Positions 36,954 through 47,556 are shown, counted from the stretch's first letter. The stretch: DNA of 64,000 nucleotides from Thalassoglobus sp. JC818 (GCF_040717535.1 NZ_JBFEFI010000004.1:1-64000), one strand, 5' to 3'. The notes: generated by a model not told the origin, from the sequence alone. Numbers and translations are program-made.

Positions 36954-38996
36954 GTGTCTACCGGTCAAGCAATTCTGTCGAAGATGTCTGCTCAGCAAAA
37001 CACCGAGCAGTATCGTCACGAGAACTGGCAAGGTTCGTTCTCGGAGTACCTGGACATCGTCAAAGCGAATCCAGCAGTAGCACGCACGTCGTACCAGCGG
37101 ATGTACGACATGATCATCGCTGACGGAACCTACCCGGTTGAGGGCAGCAAGAATCTTGTCCGCTACACCTTCTTCGATGATCCGCACAACAACGGCGAAG
37201 ACGCCATCTTCGGCCTTTCCGAAACTCTCATGGCGCTCGTCAATGTCTTCCGGTCAGCTGCTTTGAAGTATGGCACCGAACGTCGCGTGCTCCTTCTACA
37301 CGGACCGGTCGGAAGCTCGAAATCAACAATTGCACGTCTGCTCAAACAGGGACTCGTTCGCTACAGCCGTACTGAAGAAGGAGCGCTTTACTCATTCGGT
37401 TGGAAAGAAGAAGACGGTTCGATCACTTGGGATCCGATGAATTGCGAACCGCTGCAACTCATTCCGATGAGCGCCCGAGACGATGTCTGCAGCGCTCTCA
37501 ATGCGGAACGACCTGCAGACACATACTCAGTTGAAATCACCGGAGATGTCTGTCCGCTGTCACGTTACTACTTTCAACAACGACTTCAGGAACACGACGG
37601 AGACTGGACGAAAGTCCTCGAAAGCGTCGTCGTGCGGCGAATCTTCCTCTCAGAACAGGACCGAATCGGAATTGGGACCTTCCAGCCCAAAGATGAAAAG
37701 AACCAGGACTCGACCGAGCTGACAGGCGATATCAACTACCGAAAGATTGCCGAGTTCGGAACCGAATCTGACCCTCGTGCATTCAATTTCGACGGCGAGT
37801 TCAACGTCGCCAACCGAGGGATGATTGAGTTCGTCGAAGTTCTCAAGCTGGATGTTGCGTTCTTGTACGATTTGCTAGGAGCTTCGCAAGAACACAAAAT
37901 CAAACCGAAGAAATTCGCACAGACCGATATCGATACCGTCATCATCGGCCATACGAACGAGCCGGAGTACAGGAAGCTCCAGTCAAACGAGTTCATGGAG
38001 GCACTTCGCGACCGAACGATCAAAATCGACGTTCCGTATGTCACGCGCCTCAGCGAAGAAGTCAAAATCTATAACAAGAGCTACAACCAGGCACGTGTGC
38101 GTGGAAAGCATATTGCCCCGCACACACTCGAAGTGGCTGCCATGTGGGCTCTTCTGACTCGACTCGAACAGCCCAAGCATCACGGTTTGACGCTGCTTCA
38201 AAAGATGAAGCTCTACAACGGAAAAACACTTCCGGGGTTCACAGCAGAGAACGTCAAACAGCTGCGAAAGGAAGCCAAGCACGAAGGTCTCGAAGGGATC
38301 AGTCCTCGATATGTTCAGGATAAAATCTCGAACGCCCTCGTCGTGAACACCACTTCGACAAGCTTGAACCCGTTCATGGTGATGAATGAACTCGAATCAG
38401 GATTGCGTCATCACTCGCTGATCGGAAACGACGAAATTCGCGAGCACTATCGCCAACTGATTTCGACAGTGAAAGAAGAGTACACCGACATCGTGAAGAA
38501 CGAAGTTCAACGTGCGATTGCCGCAGACGAAGATGCATTGACCCGCTTGTGCGGCAACTACATCGACAACGTCAAAGCCTATACTCAGCACGAGAAGGTC
38601 AAGAACCGATTTACCGGCGAAGATGAAGAACCGGACGAACGACTCATGCGTTCGATCGAAGAGAAGATCGACATTCCGGATTCACGAAAGGACGACTTCC
38701 GCCGGGAAATCATGAACTACATCGGAGCCCTCGCGATCGATGGCAAGCAGTTCAACTACAAGACGAATGAGCGACTACAGAAAGCCCTCGAAATGAAACT
38801 TTTCGAGGACCAGAAAGATACGATCAAGCTCACCAGCCTCGTCTCGCAAGTCGTGGACAAAGACACTCAGGAGAAGATCGATATCGTCAAGAGCAGGTTG
38901 ATTCGCAACTACGGCTACAACGACGAATCAGCCACCGATGTCCTGCAATACGTGGCCAGCATCTTTGCTCGCGGCGACGTGAAAGACGAAAGCTAA
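36954..38996 (+). CDS. prkA: PrkA/YeaG-type serine protein kinase
   Basis: 680 residues from a GTG at 36954 (AGGAG 7 nt upstream); the frame is open 20 codons higher but without a ribosome site. The AAA+-like N-terminal part has Walker A GPVGSSKS (117-124) and the PrkA-typical [28 protein letters not shown] and [10 protein letters not shown]. The C-terminal part fits the PrkA C-terminal domain ([28 protein letters not shown]). In other bacteria the kinase is encoded with YeaH (DUF444) and SpoVR; these do not follow here, and the downstream gene is a convergent ferredoxin. The role is probably stress or starvation signalling, by family knowledge. Confidence 0.94.
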   Translation: MSTGQAILSKMSAQQNTEQYRHENWQGSFSEYLDIVKANPAVARTSYQRMYDMIIADGTYPVEGSKNLVRYTFFDDPHNNGEDAIFGLSETLMALVNVFRSAALKYGTERRVLLLHGPVGSSKSTIARLLKQGLVRYSRTEEGALYSFGWKEEDGSITWDPMNCEPLQLIPMSARDDVCSALNAERPADTYSVEITGDVCPLSRYYFQQRLQEHDGDWTKVLESVVVRRIFLSEQDRIGIGTFQPKDEKNQDSTELTGDINYRKIAEFGTESDPRAFNFDGEFNVANRGMIEFVEVLKLDVAFLYDLLGASQEHKIKPKKFAQTDIDTVIIGHTNEPEYRKLQSNEFMEALRDRTIKIDVPYVTRLSEEVKIYNKSYNQARVRGKHIAPHTLEVAAMWALLTRLEQPKHHGLTLLQKMKLYNGKTLPGFTAENVKQLRKEAKHEGLEGISPRYVQDKISNALVVNTTSTSLNPFMVMNELESGLRHHSLIGNDEIREHYRQLISTVKEEYTDIVKNEVQRAIAADEDALTRLCGNYIDNVKAYTQHEKVKNRFTGEDEEPDERLMRSIEEKIDIPDSRKDDFRREIMNYIGALAIDGKQFNYKTNERLQKALEMKLFEDQKDTIKLTSLVSQVVDKDTQEKIDIVKSRLIRNYGYNDESATDVLQYVASIFARGDVKDES

Positions 38997-39013
38997 CCTG
39001 CTCAGATTGATCT

Positions 39014-39057
39014 CAGCACTCATTGGATTCAGTATGATTCGATGAGTGCTGTAATTT
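39014..39057 (+). terminator. Probable terminator after prkA
   Basis: CAGCACTCAT pairs perfectly with ATGAGTGCTG (39014-39023 and 39042-39051) across an 18-nt loop, followed by TAATTTT. It starts 18 bases after the prkA stop. The U-tract is imperfect. Confidence 0.6.
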
Positions 39058-39181
39058 TCGCACGTTCCCGCCGCTCGAAACGCCGGACGAACTTTCGCCA
39101 TGACGTTGGCAGATCCCAAGAACGATTGCCTGCGTGCGAGAAGTTGAAAGTGCGATCTTTTCGATGGACGCTCAACCGAGC

Positions 39182-39802
39182 TTAGTCCATGAAAATTCGA
39201 TCCCACTCATCGTAGATGCAATCGAGAAGATCACGCCCCTGCTCAGTGGCGTTGTAGCAAACCAGGTCGTTGTCGGATTCTGAAACTTCAGCAATCGCGA
39301 CCGTTTCCCCATCTTCTGAGAAGAGCCAGGAGGGAACGGTGAAGTGATTCAGAATCTCGTGGAGGTCTTCACGCTGTTGCGGGAGGAAGACTTGTCCATC
39401 CAAAAACAGCTGATAACCATACTCTTCGATTTTCGGCCAGGGCAAATCATCTGACTCACCTTTCCAATACGGCTGAAAAATCGAGTGGTCGGTCGGTTTG
39501 ACGTTCGGATTGTGCAGCATGTCGATCGCATTCCATGGGCAGATCGTCAGCTGATAATAATCCGAGCTGTCATTTGGTGATCGATAGCACATCTGACACC
39601 CGATGCAACGGGATGTGTCGATCTGATGATAGCTTTGTCCCGGCATCGAGCTGGGAACTTCGTAGATGCAATCCACTGGGCAGACAGTCGCACAGGACTG
39701 GCAACTCGTGCACGAATCTTTGTTGATCACGTTGAGATAACGCGTCTCTTTTTTGCGGTCATCTTTTCGTGTAGCAAAATACTCGTGGACCGAGATGGTC
39801 AT
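39182..39802 (-). CDS. Two-cluster 4Fe-4S ferredoxin-like protein with long C-terminal extension
   Basis: 206 residues. Cluster I: C31, C34, C37, C41 (CTSCQSCATVCP). Cluster II: C66, C69, C72 and, after 15 residues, C88-P, so the usual three-residue gap before the last Cys is expanded. The C-terminal 115 residues (WPKIEEYGYQLFLDGQVFL, NHFTVPSWLFSEDGETVAI, GRDLLDCIYDEWDRIF) contain no clear further cluster. It probably transfers electrons in the cytoplasm. It is convergent with prkA and preceded by GAGGA 10 nt before the ATG. A partner oxidoreductase is not adjacent. Confidence 0.88.
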   Translation of the reverse strand: MTISVHEYFATRKDDRKKETRYLNVINKDSCTSCQSCATVCPVDCIYEVPSSMPGQSYHQIDTSRCIGCQMCYRSPNDSSDYYQLTICPWNAIDMLHNPNVKPTDHSIFQPYWKGESDDLPWPKIEEYGYQLFLDGQVFLPQQREDLHEILNHFTVPSWLFSEDGETVAIAEVSESDNDLVCYNATEQGRDLLDCIYDEWDRIFMD

Positions 39803-39974
39803 CGCTCGACGTTCCTCACAGAGTCTTTGAGTGGATTCTGCCTCAGGATAGCTGCGAAAGGCTATTGAGGCTACCGATTTGCGTTGTCGGACTGACTGAT
39901 TCCCGGTCTTGAGACCAATTTGACAAGTCTCCGTCGGGGAAAAACGTGATCAGGCTCCAAATCCCTGCAAAGTC

Positions 39975-42900
39975 TTAAGCATTCACGACTTGTGGAGGAA
40001 TGACCGGAACAGGAGCAACAGACTCATCGTTGTCCGTTGCCATCACTACTTGCCCTTCTGGAAGGGTAAGCCGGAGGACTAACGGGATCAGAATCAGCGT
40101 AATCACAGACCCCGAAAGAAGACCGCCAATGACCACACGGGCGACGGGAGCTTGAAGTTCTCCACCTTCCCCAATCCCGAAAGCAACCGGGAGCATGCCG
40201 AGTACGGTGGTGAGCGTCGTCATCACAATCGGGCGAAATCGCCTGACGCTGGCCATTCTCGTAATCTCCAAGGGAGTCTGTTCCGGATATCGAACGCGCA
40301 GTTTTTTGGCGTAATCGACCAGCACAATCGCATTATTGACCACCACTCCAGCCAGCACGATCAGACCAATAAACGATTGCACATTCAATGTGGTGTCCCA
40401 GAAGACGAGCACGAGAATCACACCGACCGCAGCGACCGGAATCGTGAACAAGATCAACAGCGGATCGGTCAGCGACTCAAACTGGGCTGCCATCACCATA
40501 TACATCAAGACGACAGCCAGTAAAAATCCCTGCACGAGCAGAGTGAAACTTTCCTGCTGCTCTTCCCAGTCCCCACTGATGTCGACGCGAAATCCATCGG
40601 GAACGGCAAGTCCAGCCAAGGCTGTCTTCAAGTCCCCAACGACTGCTCCGAGATCGCGACCTTCTGACGACGCGCTGATAATGATCACTCGCTGACGGTC
40701 GACGCGATCGATCGCCAATGGAGTCGAATCGAGTTGGAATGAGACAAGGTTCCCGAGTGAAACAAGTCCTCCGTCTTCGGTCGTCAGAGAAATCCGATCA
40801 AGATCCGCCTGACGTGAGCGGTTCTTTTCATCGAGTCGGACCAAGACGTTGTATTCATCCCCATCGACTCGGAAGACGGTCGCTTCACGTCCTCGAAAAG
40901 TCGTCTCGAGAGTCTCTGTAATCGTTTGGACAGTTACGCCCATGTGGCTCGCCTTTTGACGATCGATGACTGTCATCAGTTCCGGGCGATCTTTGTCCAT
41001 CTGCTTTTCGACGTTCACAAGCCCGGGAATTTCTTTCATCTCGGCCATGACAGCTTCGGCAAGTTGATCTGCCGTGCTTCGATCGTGACCACGGACGAAG
41101 ATGGCGATATTGTCGTTCCCGTTGCTCGAGAACATGCGCGAAATCGGCAACCCTCCGTATACACGGGCAGAGACGGTCATCCCGGCAATTGGAGGCAGGT
41201 TCTTCATGAACCGCGATCGAATTTCCTCAGCAGTTTCGGTTCGCTGATCCCGGGGAGCCAATTGCAGAATCGCCCGCGCCTGATTCCAGTCTTCCCCCTC
41301 ATCCGCTTCATCTCCGATGAACAGGGAATTCGTTTCCACTTCAGGGATGTGTTCCTCAATCGCTGCTTCAAGTTTGGCAGCTTGTCGATCCAGCGTGTTT
41401 AACTGAATTCCCGGAGCCATTTCACCAGTGATCCCGAGCCTTCCGTCATCGGTCTTCGGAAGAAAGTCCGTTCCAATGCGAGGAATCAGTCCCAGCGAGG
41501 CAGCGACGACAATGATCAAAAAACATCCGGTGATTGGGTAGGCTTTGAGACATCGCACCAGAACCCAGGAATAAATTTGCTCGACACTGCGGAAAACGAA
41601 TTCGGAGGCGCGATGAAGTAATGTCGCGGGAAACTCGATCACTCGACGAATCTGTGACCCAATTCCTCGCGATTTGGCTTTTCTTTCACGATCAGCATCT
41701 GTTTCAGTCTTTAGCCAATATGCAGCCAAAGCCGGAGTCAGCGTCAGACTGACAAACAGCGAACAGACCATTGACCCACACACCACAAATGCGAGTTGGT
41801 GCAGAAGAATCCCGGTCATTCCGTGAGTGAAGACCAGCGGTAAGAAGACGATCAGCGTCGTAATCGTGCTGGCGGTGATCGCTCCGGCAACTTCATTCGT
41901 TCCCTCAACTGCGGCCGTTTTGGAATCGAACCCTTCCTCACGTTTTCTGAAAATGCTTTCGAGCACGACGATGGAATTGTCGACCAGCATGCCGATCCCG
42001 AGAGCGAGACCGCCGAACGAAACCATGTTGAGCGTATAGCCCTTGAAATAGATCAGAACGAATGCCCCGAGCACCGACAGAGGCATCGAGATTCCAATCA
42101 CGATGGTGCTTCGGAAACTCTTCAGAAAGAGGACGAGAATGGCCATCGCCAGCCCCATTCCGAACAGAGCGGATGTTTTCAAGTTGTCGATGGAATGGCG
42201 AATATAGTCTGACTTATCGAGACGGATCACGAGTTCCGAGTTTCGAAGTTCTTCATTCAACTCAGCGACCGCTTCGTGAACCGAGTCGCTCACGTCGATC
42301 GTATTGGCCCCAGCTTGTTTGAAAACGTAAACCATGATCCCCGCTTGACCATTGGTTCGCGTGCGTTGTGTGATGCGTTCGTGGCTATCCACCACTTCGG
42401 CCACATCACTGATTCGAACGACCGTTGATCCACGACGTTGAATGACCAGGCTTCGAATTTCATCCAGACGTTGAAACTCGCTGCGACTTCGGATTAGGCG
42501 ATGCAGGTGCCCCTCTTCAAAGTCTCCGGCAGGCTTACTGATATTTCCTTCCTGCAAAGCTGTGACGACCTGATTCACTCCCAGCCCAAGTGCTTCGAGT
42601 TTGTCTCGATCGATATCAACGTGAATTTCCCGTCGAACGTTGCCTCGCATGGAAACTCGCGCCACACCTTCGAGTCGTTCCAGCTGTGGAATGATCGTCG
42701 TTTCTGCGAGTCGAGTGACTTGTGTCGCGGGCAGTTCGCTGTTCAATCCGAGATAGAGAACAGGAGAGTCGTTGGCGTCGTAGCGTCTGAGATAGGGAAG
42801 ATCGACATCGTCGGGAAACTGCTGGCGTACTTTGTCGATCGATTGCCGCATTTCGTCGACAGCGACATCGAGATCCGCCCCCCATTGAAACTGAACTCGA

Positions 42901-43172
42901 ATGACGCTGCTGCCCTCGATGCTTCGACTGGACATCTGCTCGAAGCCGCTCACCGAACTGAGCACTTGCTCTAGCGGACGAGTGATCAGCGTTTCGACTT
43001 CCTGCGGACCAGCCCCGGGGTAGAGCGTCGTCACAGTGACTGTTGGAAACTCAAGATCGGGCATCAAGTCGACGGAAAGTTCCGTGAGTGCAACCCAACC
43101 CAGCAGGGCGATAATGATACTCGCCATCAGTGTGCTGATCGGGCGATGAACAGCAAGTTGAGGAAGATTCAT
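39975..43172 (-). CDS. RND-family efflux transporter permease (AcrB/MdtB-like)
   Basis: 1,065 residues from the ATG at 43172 (GGAG 9 nt upstream; a GTG two codons earlier is an alternative). The N-terminus LAVHRPISTLMASIIIALLGWVAL, the porter loop, and two helix blocks with repeated motifs (LFGMGLAMAILVLFLKSFRSTIVIGISMPLSVLGAF; VLAGVVVNNAIVLVDYAKKLR) are typical. GLALGIGMLVDNSIVVLE carries the acidic proton-relay residues. It should form the inner-membrane pump of a tripartite exporter. The upstream adaptor gene ends 13 bases before the start, so the two form an operon. No outer-membrane TolC-like gene is adjacent. The substrate is unknown. Confidence 0.94.
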   Translation of the reverse strand: MNLPQLAVHRPISTLMASIIIALLGWVALTELSVDLMPDLEFPTVTVTTLYPGAGPQEVETLITRPLEQVLSSVSGFEQMSSRSIEGSSVIRVQFQWGADLDVAVDEMRQSIDKVRQQFPDDVDLPYLRRYDANDSPVLYLGLNSELPATQVTRLAETTIIPQLERLEGVARVSMRGNVRREIHVDIDRDKLEALGLGVNQVVTALQEGNISKPAGDFEEGHLHRLIRSRSEFQRLDEIRSLVIQRRGSTVVRISDVAEVVDSHERITQRTRTNGQAGIMVYVFKQAGANTIDVSDSVHEAVAELNEELRNSELVIRLDKSDYIRHSIDNLKTSALFGMGLAMAILVLFLKSFRSTIVIGISMPLSVLGAFVLIYFKGYTLNMVSFGGLALGIGMLVDNSIVVLESIFRKREEGFDSKTAAVEGTNEVAGAITASTITTLIVFLPLVFTHGMTGILLHQLAFVVCGSMVCSLFVSLTLTPALAAYWLKTETDADRERKAKSRGIGSQIRRVIEFPATLLHRASEFVFRSVEQIYSWVLVRCLKAYPITGCFLIIVVAASLGLIPRIGTDFLPKTDDGRLGITGEMAPGIQLNTLDRQAAKLEAAIEEHIPEVETNSLFIGDEADEGEDWNQARAILQLAPRDQRTETAEEIRSRFMKNLPPIAGMTVSARVYGGLPISRMFSSNGNDNIAIFVRGHDRSTADQLAEAVMAEMKEIPGLVNVEKQMDKDRPELMTVIDRQKASHMGVTVQTITETLETTFRGREATVFRVDGDEYNVLVRLDEKNRSRQADLDRISLTTEDGGLVSLGNLVSFQLDSTPLAIDRVDRQRVIIISASSEGRDLGAVVGDLKTALAGLAVPDGFRVDISGDWEEQQESFTLLVQGFLLAVVLMYMVMAAQFESLTDPLLILFTIPVAAVGVILVLVFWDTTLNVQSFIGLIVLAGVVVNNAIVLVDYAKKLRVRYPEQTPLEITRMASVRRFRPIVMTTLTTVLGMLPVAFGIGEGGELQAPVARVVIGGLLSGSVITLILIPLVLRLTLPEGQVVMATDNDESVAPVPVIPPQVVNA

Positions 43173-43185
43173 CGTCACTCGCTCC

Positions 43186-44418
43186 TTATTCGCCGTCAGA
43201 AGTTGAATTGTCGACGTCTTCCGGTTCCAGAGCTGCCGTTGTAAGAGTTGGCCATTCCTGAACCGATGCGATCACTTCCTGATCGGGCTGAACGAGGCGA
43301 TTGCCGAGCGTCATCACCCGTTCGCCTTCCTCAATTCCCCGTTTCACTTCAACAACGAGACCATTGGAGACGCCAAGTTCGACGACTCTTTTCTCGACTC
43401 TTGAAGTCTCGTCATCAACAACGAAAACTTGTGTGTCGTCTGCTGTATTCACCACAGCCGCCAGCGGAATCAAAACACCTTCGCGGGTCTCTTCCGAATT
43501 CAAAGAAACCCTGGCGAACATCCCCGGCTTTAAGATGAGTTCAGAGTTGGGAACTTCAATGTGTACCGGAGCGGTTCGGGATTCCGGATCAAGAATCGGA
43601 GCAATTCGAGTGACTGTTCCCTGAAAGTCTCGATTCGGATAGGCATCGACATTCACCACAGCCCGTTGGCCGACTGCGACTCGACGGTAATCCTTTTCGA
43701 TGACTTGGACGGTGGTTTCGACGGTGTCGAGATCGACAATTCGAAACAGCGGTAAATCTGGTTTGGCGAGATCACCCACATCTGCCAGCTTGCTCGCGAT
43801 GTAGCCATCCAGCGGAGAGGCGAGAACTAAATCTTTCAGCCCCTGTTGAACGGTATTCAAATATTTCTGAGCTTCGGTCACACGAGCCCGGTCGAGTTCT
43901 TCACTCGCCACAGCGATTTGATAATTCGCCCGAGCTGTTTCCAACTGCTGCTGAGAACCGGCTCGGCGATCAACAAGGAGACTCTCTACGTCAAGGTTCT
44001 GCTTGGCCAGTTTTGATTCTTCAACTCGCACTTGCAGCTGCGCTTCCGCGACTTTTAACGCTGCCCTGGCTTGCTCGATCGCTTCCAGCTGATCCTGATT
44101 TTCCAGTTCGCATAAAACATCGCTACGACGAACTCGATCACCAAGATCGAATCCCATCGTCTCAATGTAGCCTTCAAGCTTCGAACGAATCTCAGTCTGT
44201 GCGGCCGGGATGAGAGTTCCGACGAGGACGATCTGCTCATCGATCGAATCGCGACGCGCCTCGACGACTTCCACGGCGAGCTTGCGAGTCACTTTCGGTT
44301 TCTGAGGAGTCGCTATGGCTTGCAACGATTCGCGGTAGACCACGTACCAAGCCCCCCAGGCTGCTGCGATTCCACAGCAACAAATGAGGACTCGACCAAA
44401 CCAGTTCAAGTATTTCAC
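43186..44418 (-). CDS. RND efflux periplasmic adaptor (membrane fusion protein)
   Basis: 410 residues, GTG start with AGGAG 8 nt upstream. One N-terminal membrane helix (VLICCCGIAAAWGAWYVVY), then a lipoyl-like beta segment (VGTLIPAAQTEIRSKLEGYIETMGFDLGDRV), a helical hairpin (about 110-185, coiled coil), a second lipoyl half (LVLASPLDGYIASKLADVGDL) and beta-barrel parts (VGQRAVVNVDAYPNRDFQG). This is the HlyD/AcrA-type adaptor that links the permease to an outer-membrane channel. It is the first gene of the efflux operon. A palindrome about 185 bases upstream may be an operator. Confidence 0.93.
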   Translation of the reverse strand: MKYLNWFGRVLICCCGIAAAWGAWYVVYRESLQAIATPQKPKVTRKLAVEVVEARRDSIDEQIVLVGTLIPAAQTEIRSKLEGYIETMGFDLGDRVRRSDVLCELENQDQLEAIEQARAALKVAEAQLQVRVEESKLAKQNLDVESLLVDRRAGSQQQLETARANYQIAVASEELDRARVTEAQKYLNTVQQGLKDLVLASPLDGYIASKLADVGDLAKPDLPLFRIVDLDTVETTVQVIEKDYRRVAVGQRAVVNVDAYPNRDFQGTVTRIAPILDPESRTAPVHIEVPNSELILKPGMFARVSLNSEETREGVLIPLAAVVNTADDTQVFVVDDETSRVEKRVVELGVSNGLVVEVKRGIEEGERVMTLGNRLVQPDQEVIASVQEWPTLTTAALEPEDVDNSTSDGE

Positions 44419-45060
44419 GTCTGGACTCCTGGGAGGGAGAGGAGCTGGGTGGGAGTGGCGAGAGGTTGGTGTTCTCGCGCGTGCATCTGCTTGGGCGGTT
44501 CAAACTGGTTTCGCCATGTTCGGTAGTGCGAACGAGTGAAGACCAATTGATGAGAAGTTCTCAAGCCCGTGGTAGAGTTCCATTAAACCTGTTGTAAGTG
44601 TCGACATCAACAGAGTTTGATGTCAGTTTAAAAAAAACTGGCTCAGCAGAGTGGACAGGCATCTCAACGCCTACAACAGGAATCGAAAAGAACTGCATCG
44701 TCTTCATTTTCGGATTGCAGCGATTCCTGATAATCAGGCCAAAAACCCTCTGCTCAATCAATCGCGTTGACTTCGCGCGAAACAAAAAATCTGATCGCCG
44801 ACAATCTCTCATCTCGATCCATTCCGCTCCGAGATTCGACTTCCATTCAAAAAGAGTTGGCCCCCACCGACGTGAGATTTCGTCTCGACACGCGCTCGGT
44901 CATGGTTTACAACAAATTTCCGAGCTACCCTCCTAAGAGCATATCACCCAGGGAAGTCCTTCCCACGTTTATACCTCTCCCCCACCCAATTCATAAATCT
45001 CATCGCAACAATGTGTTGCGACCATTTGAGTAGGCCATCCCCGTCCTACCGAGGGTCGTC
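44419..45060. other. Divergent intergenic region upstream of the efflux operon
   Basis: 642 bases between the efflux operon and the TPR lipoprotein gene. Short frames here lack ribosome sites or familiar motifs. A perfect inverted repeat GACATCAA-N6-TTGATGTC lies at 44603-44624, followed by AGTTT-A5-AAACT. These may be a regulator site for the efflux operon. Promoters for both flanking genes should be here. Confidence 0.45.
44603..44624. promoter_or_regulatory. 8-bp inverted repeat, candidate operator
   Basis: GACATCAA, 6-nt spacer, TTGATGTC. Perfect arms. Located 185 bases upstream of the efflux adaptor GTG. No T-run on the plus strand; not a terminator. Regulator unknown. Confidence 0.35.
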
Positions 45061-47556
45061 ATGAATCGTATTGCGCAACTATCACTGACTGGATTCCTGT
45101 TCTGTGCGGGCGTCGGATGCCAGTCTGCGAAACTGACCTCATTCCATCCGGGCGACTACCTTCCCTTCTCACGGAAAGACCGCCTGGAGAAACAGGAAGA
45201 AGAGGACGTTTCCAAACCGTTGATCTCATCCAAGACATCGACGCAAACATCTTCAGAAACAGGAGATACAGCGTCGACAGAGATCCGCCTCGGGCAACAG
45301 GAAATCGCCGCTTGGTACGAAGACCATCGCGACGAACACATCAAAGCTGCGCGGAAGCACTTTGAGAAAGCTCTCGAACAGCAGCCACGCAACAACGTCG
45401 ATGCCCATCACGGACTGGCAGTTACTGCCGATCTCGACAAGAACTTCGCAAAAGCGGAAAAACACTATCAGATCGCTCTCGCGCTCTCGCCGAAGGACTC
45501 GCGCCTGCTCGGGAATCTCGGCTATTCCTATTTGCTGCAGAATCGATTCACCGACAGTCAGCGGTATCTGGAGCGTGCCATTGAGATCGACCCAAAGAAT
45601 GGTGACGCCATTCGAAACCTCGGCGAAGTTTACGCCCAAACCGGGCGAAGGGATTTGGCACTCGCCACTTACTCAAAAATCATGAGCCCGGCGGACGCTG
45701 CGGTTCTGATCAATCAAACTCCTGAGAAGCAGAGTGAAAACTCCGTCTTCGATAAACTGATGGCGAAATCTGATCAGCCAGAAAAGAAAGACGTCACCCA
45801 GCAGATTCTCGACATGCGAGCCGAACAAGATCGGCAAACACGTCAGCAGAACCAACCCCAACAGCAGGTTGTTGCCGCAAGCAATGCCGCACTTCCGCAG
45901 CATCCTCATCCGTCGAATCAGTTGCATCCGATCCTGACTGCGAACGAGCCAAGCCTTCAATCAAAGTTGGCAGCGATTGATCGAGAACCTTACTCGCAAC
46001 TGGAAAGCGGACCAGTCGTCATCGATGGTGTAACAGGTGCCCCTCGATATGGATCTCCGCCACAACTCGCTCGGCGGAATTCCGAGATTCTGCAGGCGGC
46101 TCACGAAGAAGGTCCTGCGGGATATGGCAACCAGGTCGTTGCAGCCAACCTGCCTGACGCTCGTCACATCCCAAAGCCAACCATCGACCAATACGAAGCA
46201 ATTCCTTCACAACCGATCATCCAACAGGCAGCGTATCACGAATCCAGTGTCGCGATTCATACGGACAGCGATCTCGTCACCGACTATCAAGATCAGCTTC
46301 GCCGTCCATGGAATGGAACGGCTCCAGCGTCCAATCGTCCGGTTCCATCGAACGGAATGCCAGAGGCAGCGTTGAACAGCCAACAACACATGGCAACCAA
46401 TAACGAGACGTTGAACCAGCAGCATCCAATTCCGCCGACTCCAGAGCCTCAAGATTCCGATCCGTTTCGAAATGCCAGCCTCGTCGCAGCCCGCCTCGGA
46501 ATGGGATTACCACGTTCGAAGACATCTTCAACGAAACTGATCAGCGTACAGAACAGTGCTCCGAAACAGGTTCCGGGATCGAACTCGCACTGGAATGGTT
46601 CAGAGTTCTCGCAACCAGAACGCTTCCTGCCGACAGACGTTGCCCCGCTTGACCTCAAACAAGCGCACAATTTGAGTGACACGAACAAGTCAATGAACAG
46701 TTCACTCGGCCAACAACTGCCGGAGACTTCAGTCGGACAAACGCATCCACTCCAAGCTGCAACACAGTTCGGAACAGCGTCGCGATTCGAAAATCCATCT
46801 TCGAACACGGTCATTCCATCTCCGTGGGATCAACAACAATCAAAACCGAGCGCTCGTCCGACCTCTTCAGTTTCCGTGGCTGATCAATGGAATGCTGAGA
46901 AAGAGGCCTTCAGCCAACAGCTCAATCAAGTTGTTGAAGAAGGTTCTCAGAACCGACCTGTTCACGTTTTCGAATCAGAGAGCGCGCAGGCACAGATGCA
47001 ATCCCCAGCGACTTACGGGGGAATGACGACAGCCGGTCCTGACCATGTCACCCCGGAGCCGTATTCGTCACGGCAGAATTCGCCTGCCACGCTCAGTCAA
47101 AGTCATCCACTCAACCTGAAGTCTTCATCAGGAACAGAGCGGACATCGAATCAACTCTCCTCATACAAGCGAGCGACGAGTTCCTCAACGTCCAGCGGAA
47201 CTTCGCCAGGTATTCGACAAGCCAGCTACGATGCAGTCGAACCAACATCGAGTGCCTCAGTATTCGCGAATCGATCGAGTGATCCATCTATTCAAACTCC
47301 TCCTCCGTATGGAATGGTCGTCACTCCAGACCCGGAAGCTGGACAAACTCCTCCCGTCCACACACTCCACTCTGGACAACATCAACTCGACTCAACGAGC
47401 AGTGGCGCCCCAGCGACAGATGCACCACGCATGCGTCTTCTGCCTGCTGAAACTTCCGAGGAAGCGACTCCATTGATCCGCACGCCTCAACACTCGCTTC
47501 CAAAGCAACCTGCTCCGGAAGACTTCCGCCCATTGATTCGACCATCTTCACGATGA
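45061..47556 (+). CDS. TPR lipoprotein with long low-complexity tail
   Basis: 831 residues, GAGGG 5 nt before the ATG. The lipobox (FCAGVGC) makes Cys20 the lipidated residue. Residues about 90-215 form three to four TPR units (KAARKHFEKALEQQP, KAEKHYQIALALSPKD, NLGYSYLLQNRFTDSQRYLERA, IRNLGEVYAQTGRRDLA). The remaining ~600 residues are rich in Gln, Ser, Pro and Asn, with no domain seen and repeated proline/serine blocks, probably disordered and extracytoplasmic. The TPR part suggests a scaffold for an envelope complex. The low-complexity tail is unusual in length. No partner gene is adjacent. Confidence 0.85.
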   Translation: MNRIAQLSLTGFLFCAGVGCQSAKLTSFHPGDYLPFSRKDRLEKQEEEDVSKPLISSKTSTQTSSETGDTASTEIRLGQQEIAAWYEDHRDEHIKAARKHFEKALEQQPRNNVDAHHGLAVTADLDKNFAKAEKHYQIALALSPKDSRLLGNLGYSYLLQNRFTDSQRYLERAIEIDPKNGDAIRNLGEVYAQTGRRDLALATYSKIMSPADAAVLINQTPEKQSENSVFDKLMAKSDQPEKKDVTQQILDMRAEQDRQTRQQNQPQQQVVAASNAALPQHPHPSNQLHPILTANEPSLQSKLAAIDREPYSQLESGPVVIDGVTGAPRYGSPPQLARRNSEILQAAHEEGPAGYGNQVVAANLPDARHIPKPTIDQYEAIPSQPIIQQAAYHESSVAIHTDSDLVTDYQDQLRRPWNGTAPASNRPVPSNGMPEAALNSQQHMATNNETLNQQHPIPPTPEPQDSDPFRNASLVAARLGMGLPRSKTSSTKLISVQNSAPKQVPGSNSHWNGSEFSQPERFLPTDVAPLDLKQAHNLSDTNKSMNSSLGQQLPETSVGQTHPLQAATQFGTASRFENPSSNTVIPSPWDQQQSKPSARPTSSVSVADQWNAEKEAFSQQLNQVVEEGSQNRPVHVFESESAQAQMQSPATYGGMTTAGPDHVTPEPYSSRQNSPATLSQSHPLNLKSSSGTERTSNQLSSYKRATSSSTSSGTSPGIRQASYDAVEPTSSASVFANRSSDPSIQTPPPYGMVVTPDPEAGQTPPVHTLHSGQHQLDSTSSGAPATDAPRMRLLPAETSEEATPLIRTPQHSLPKQPAPEDFRPLIRPSSR

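Noticed and set aside
44625-44639. AGTTT-A-run-AAACT next to the palindrome, as a terminator
   Set aside because: The stem is AT-only and short and the A-run is inside the loop, so it would not terminate transcription.
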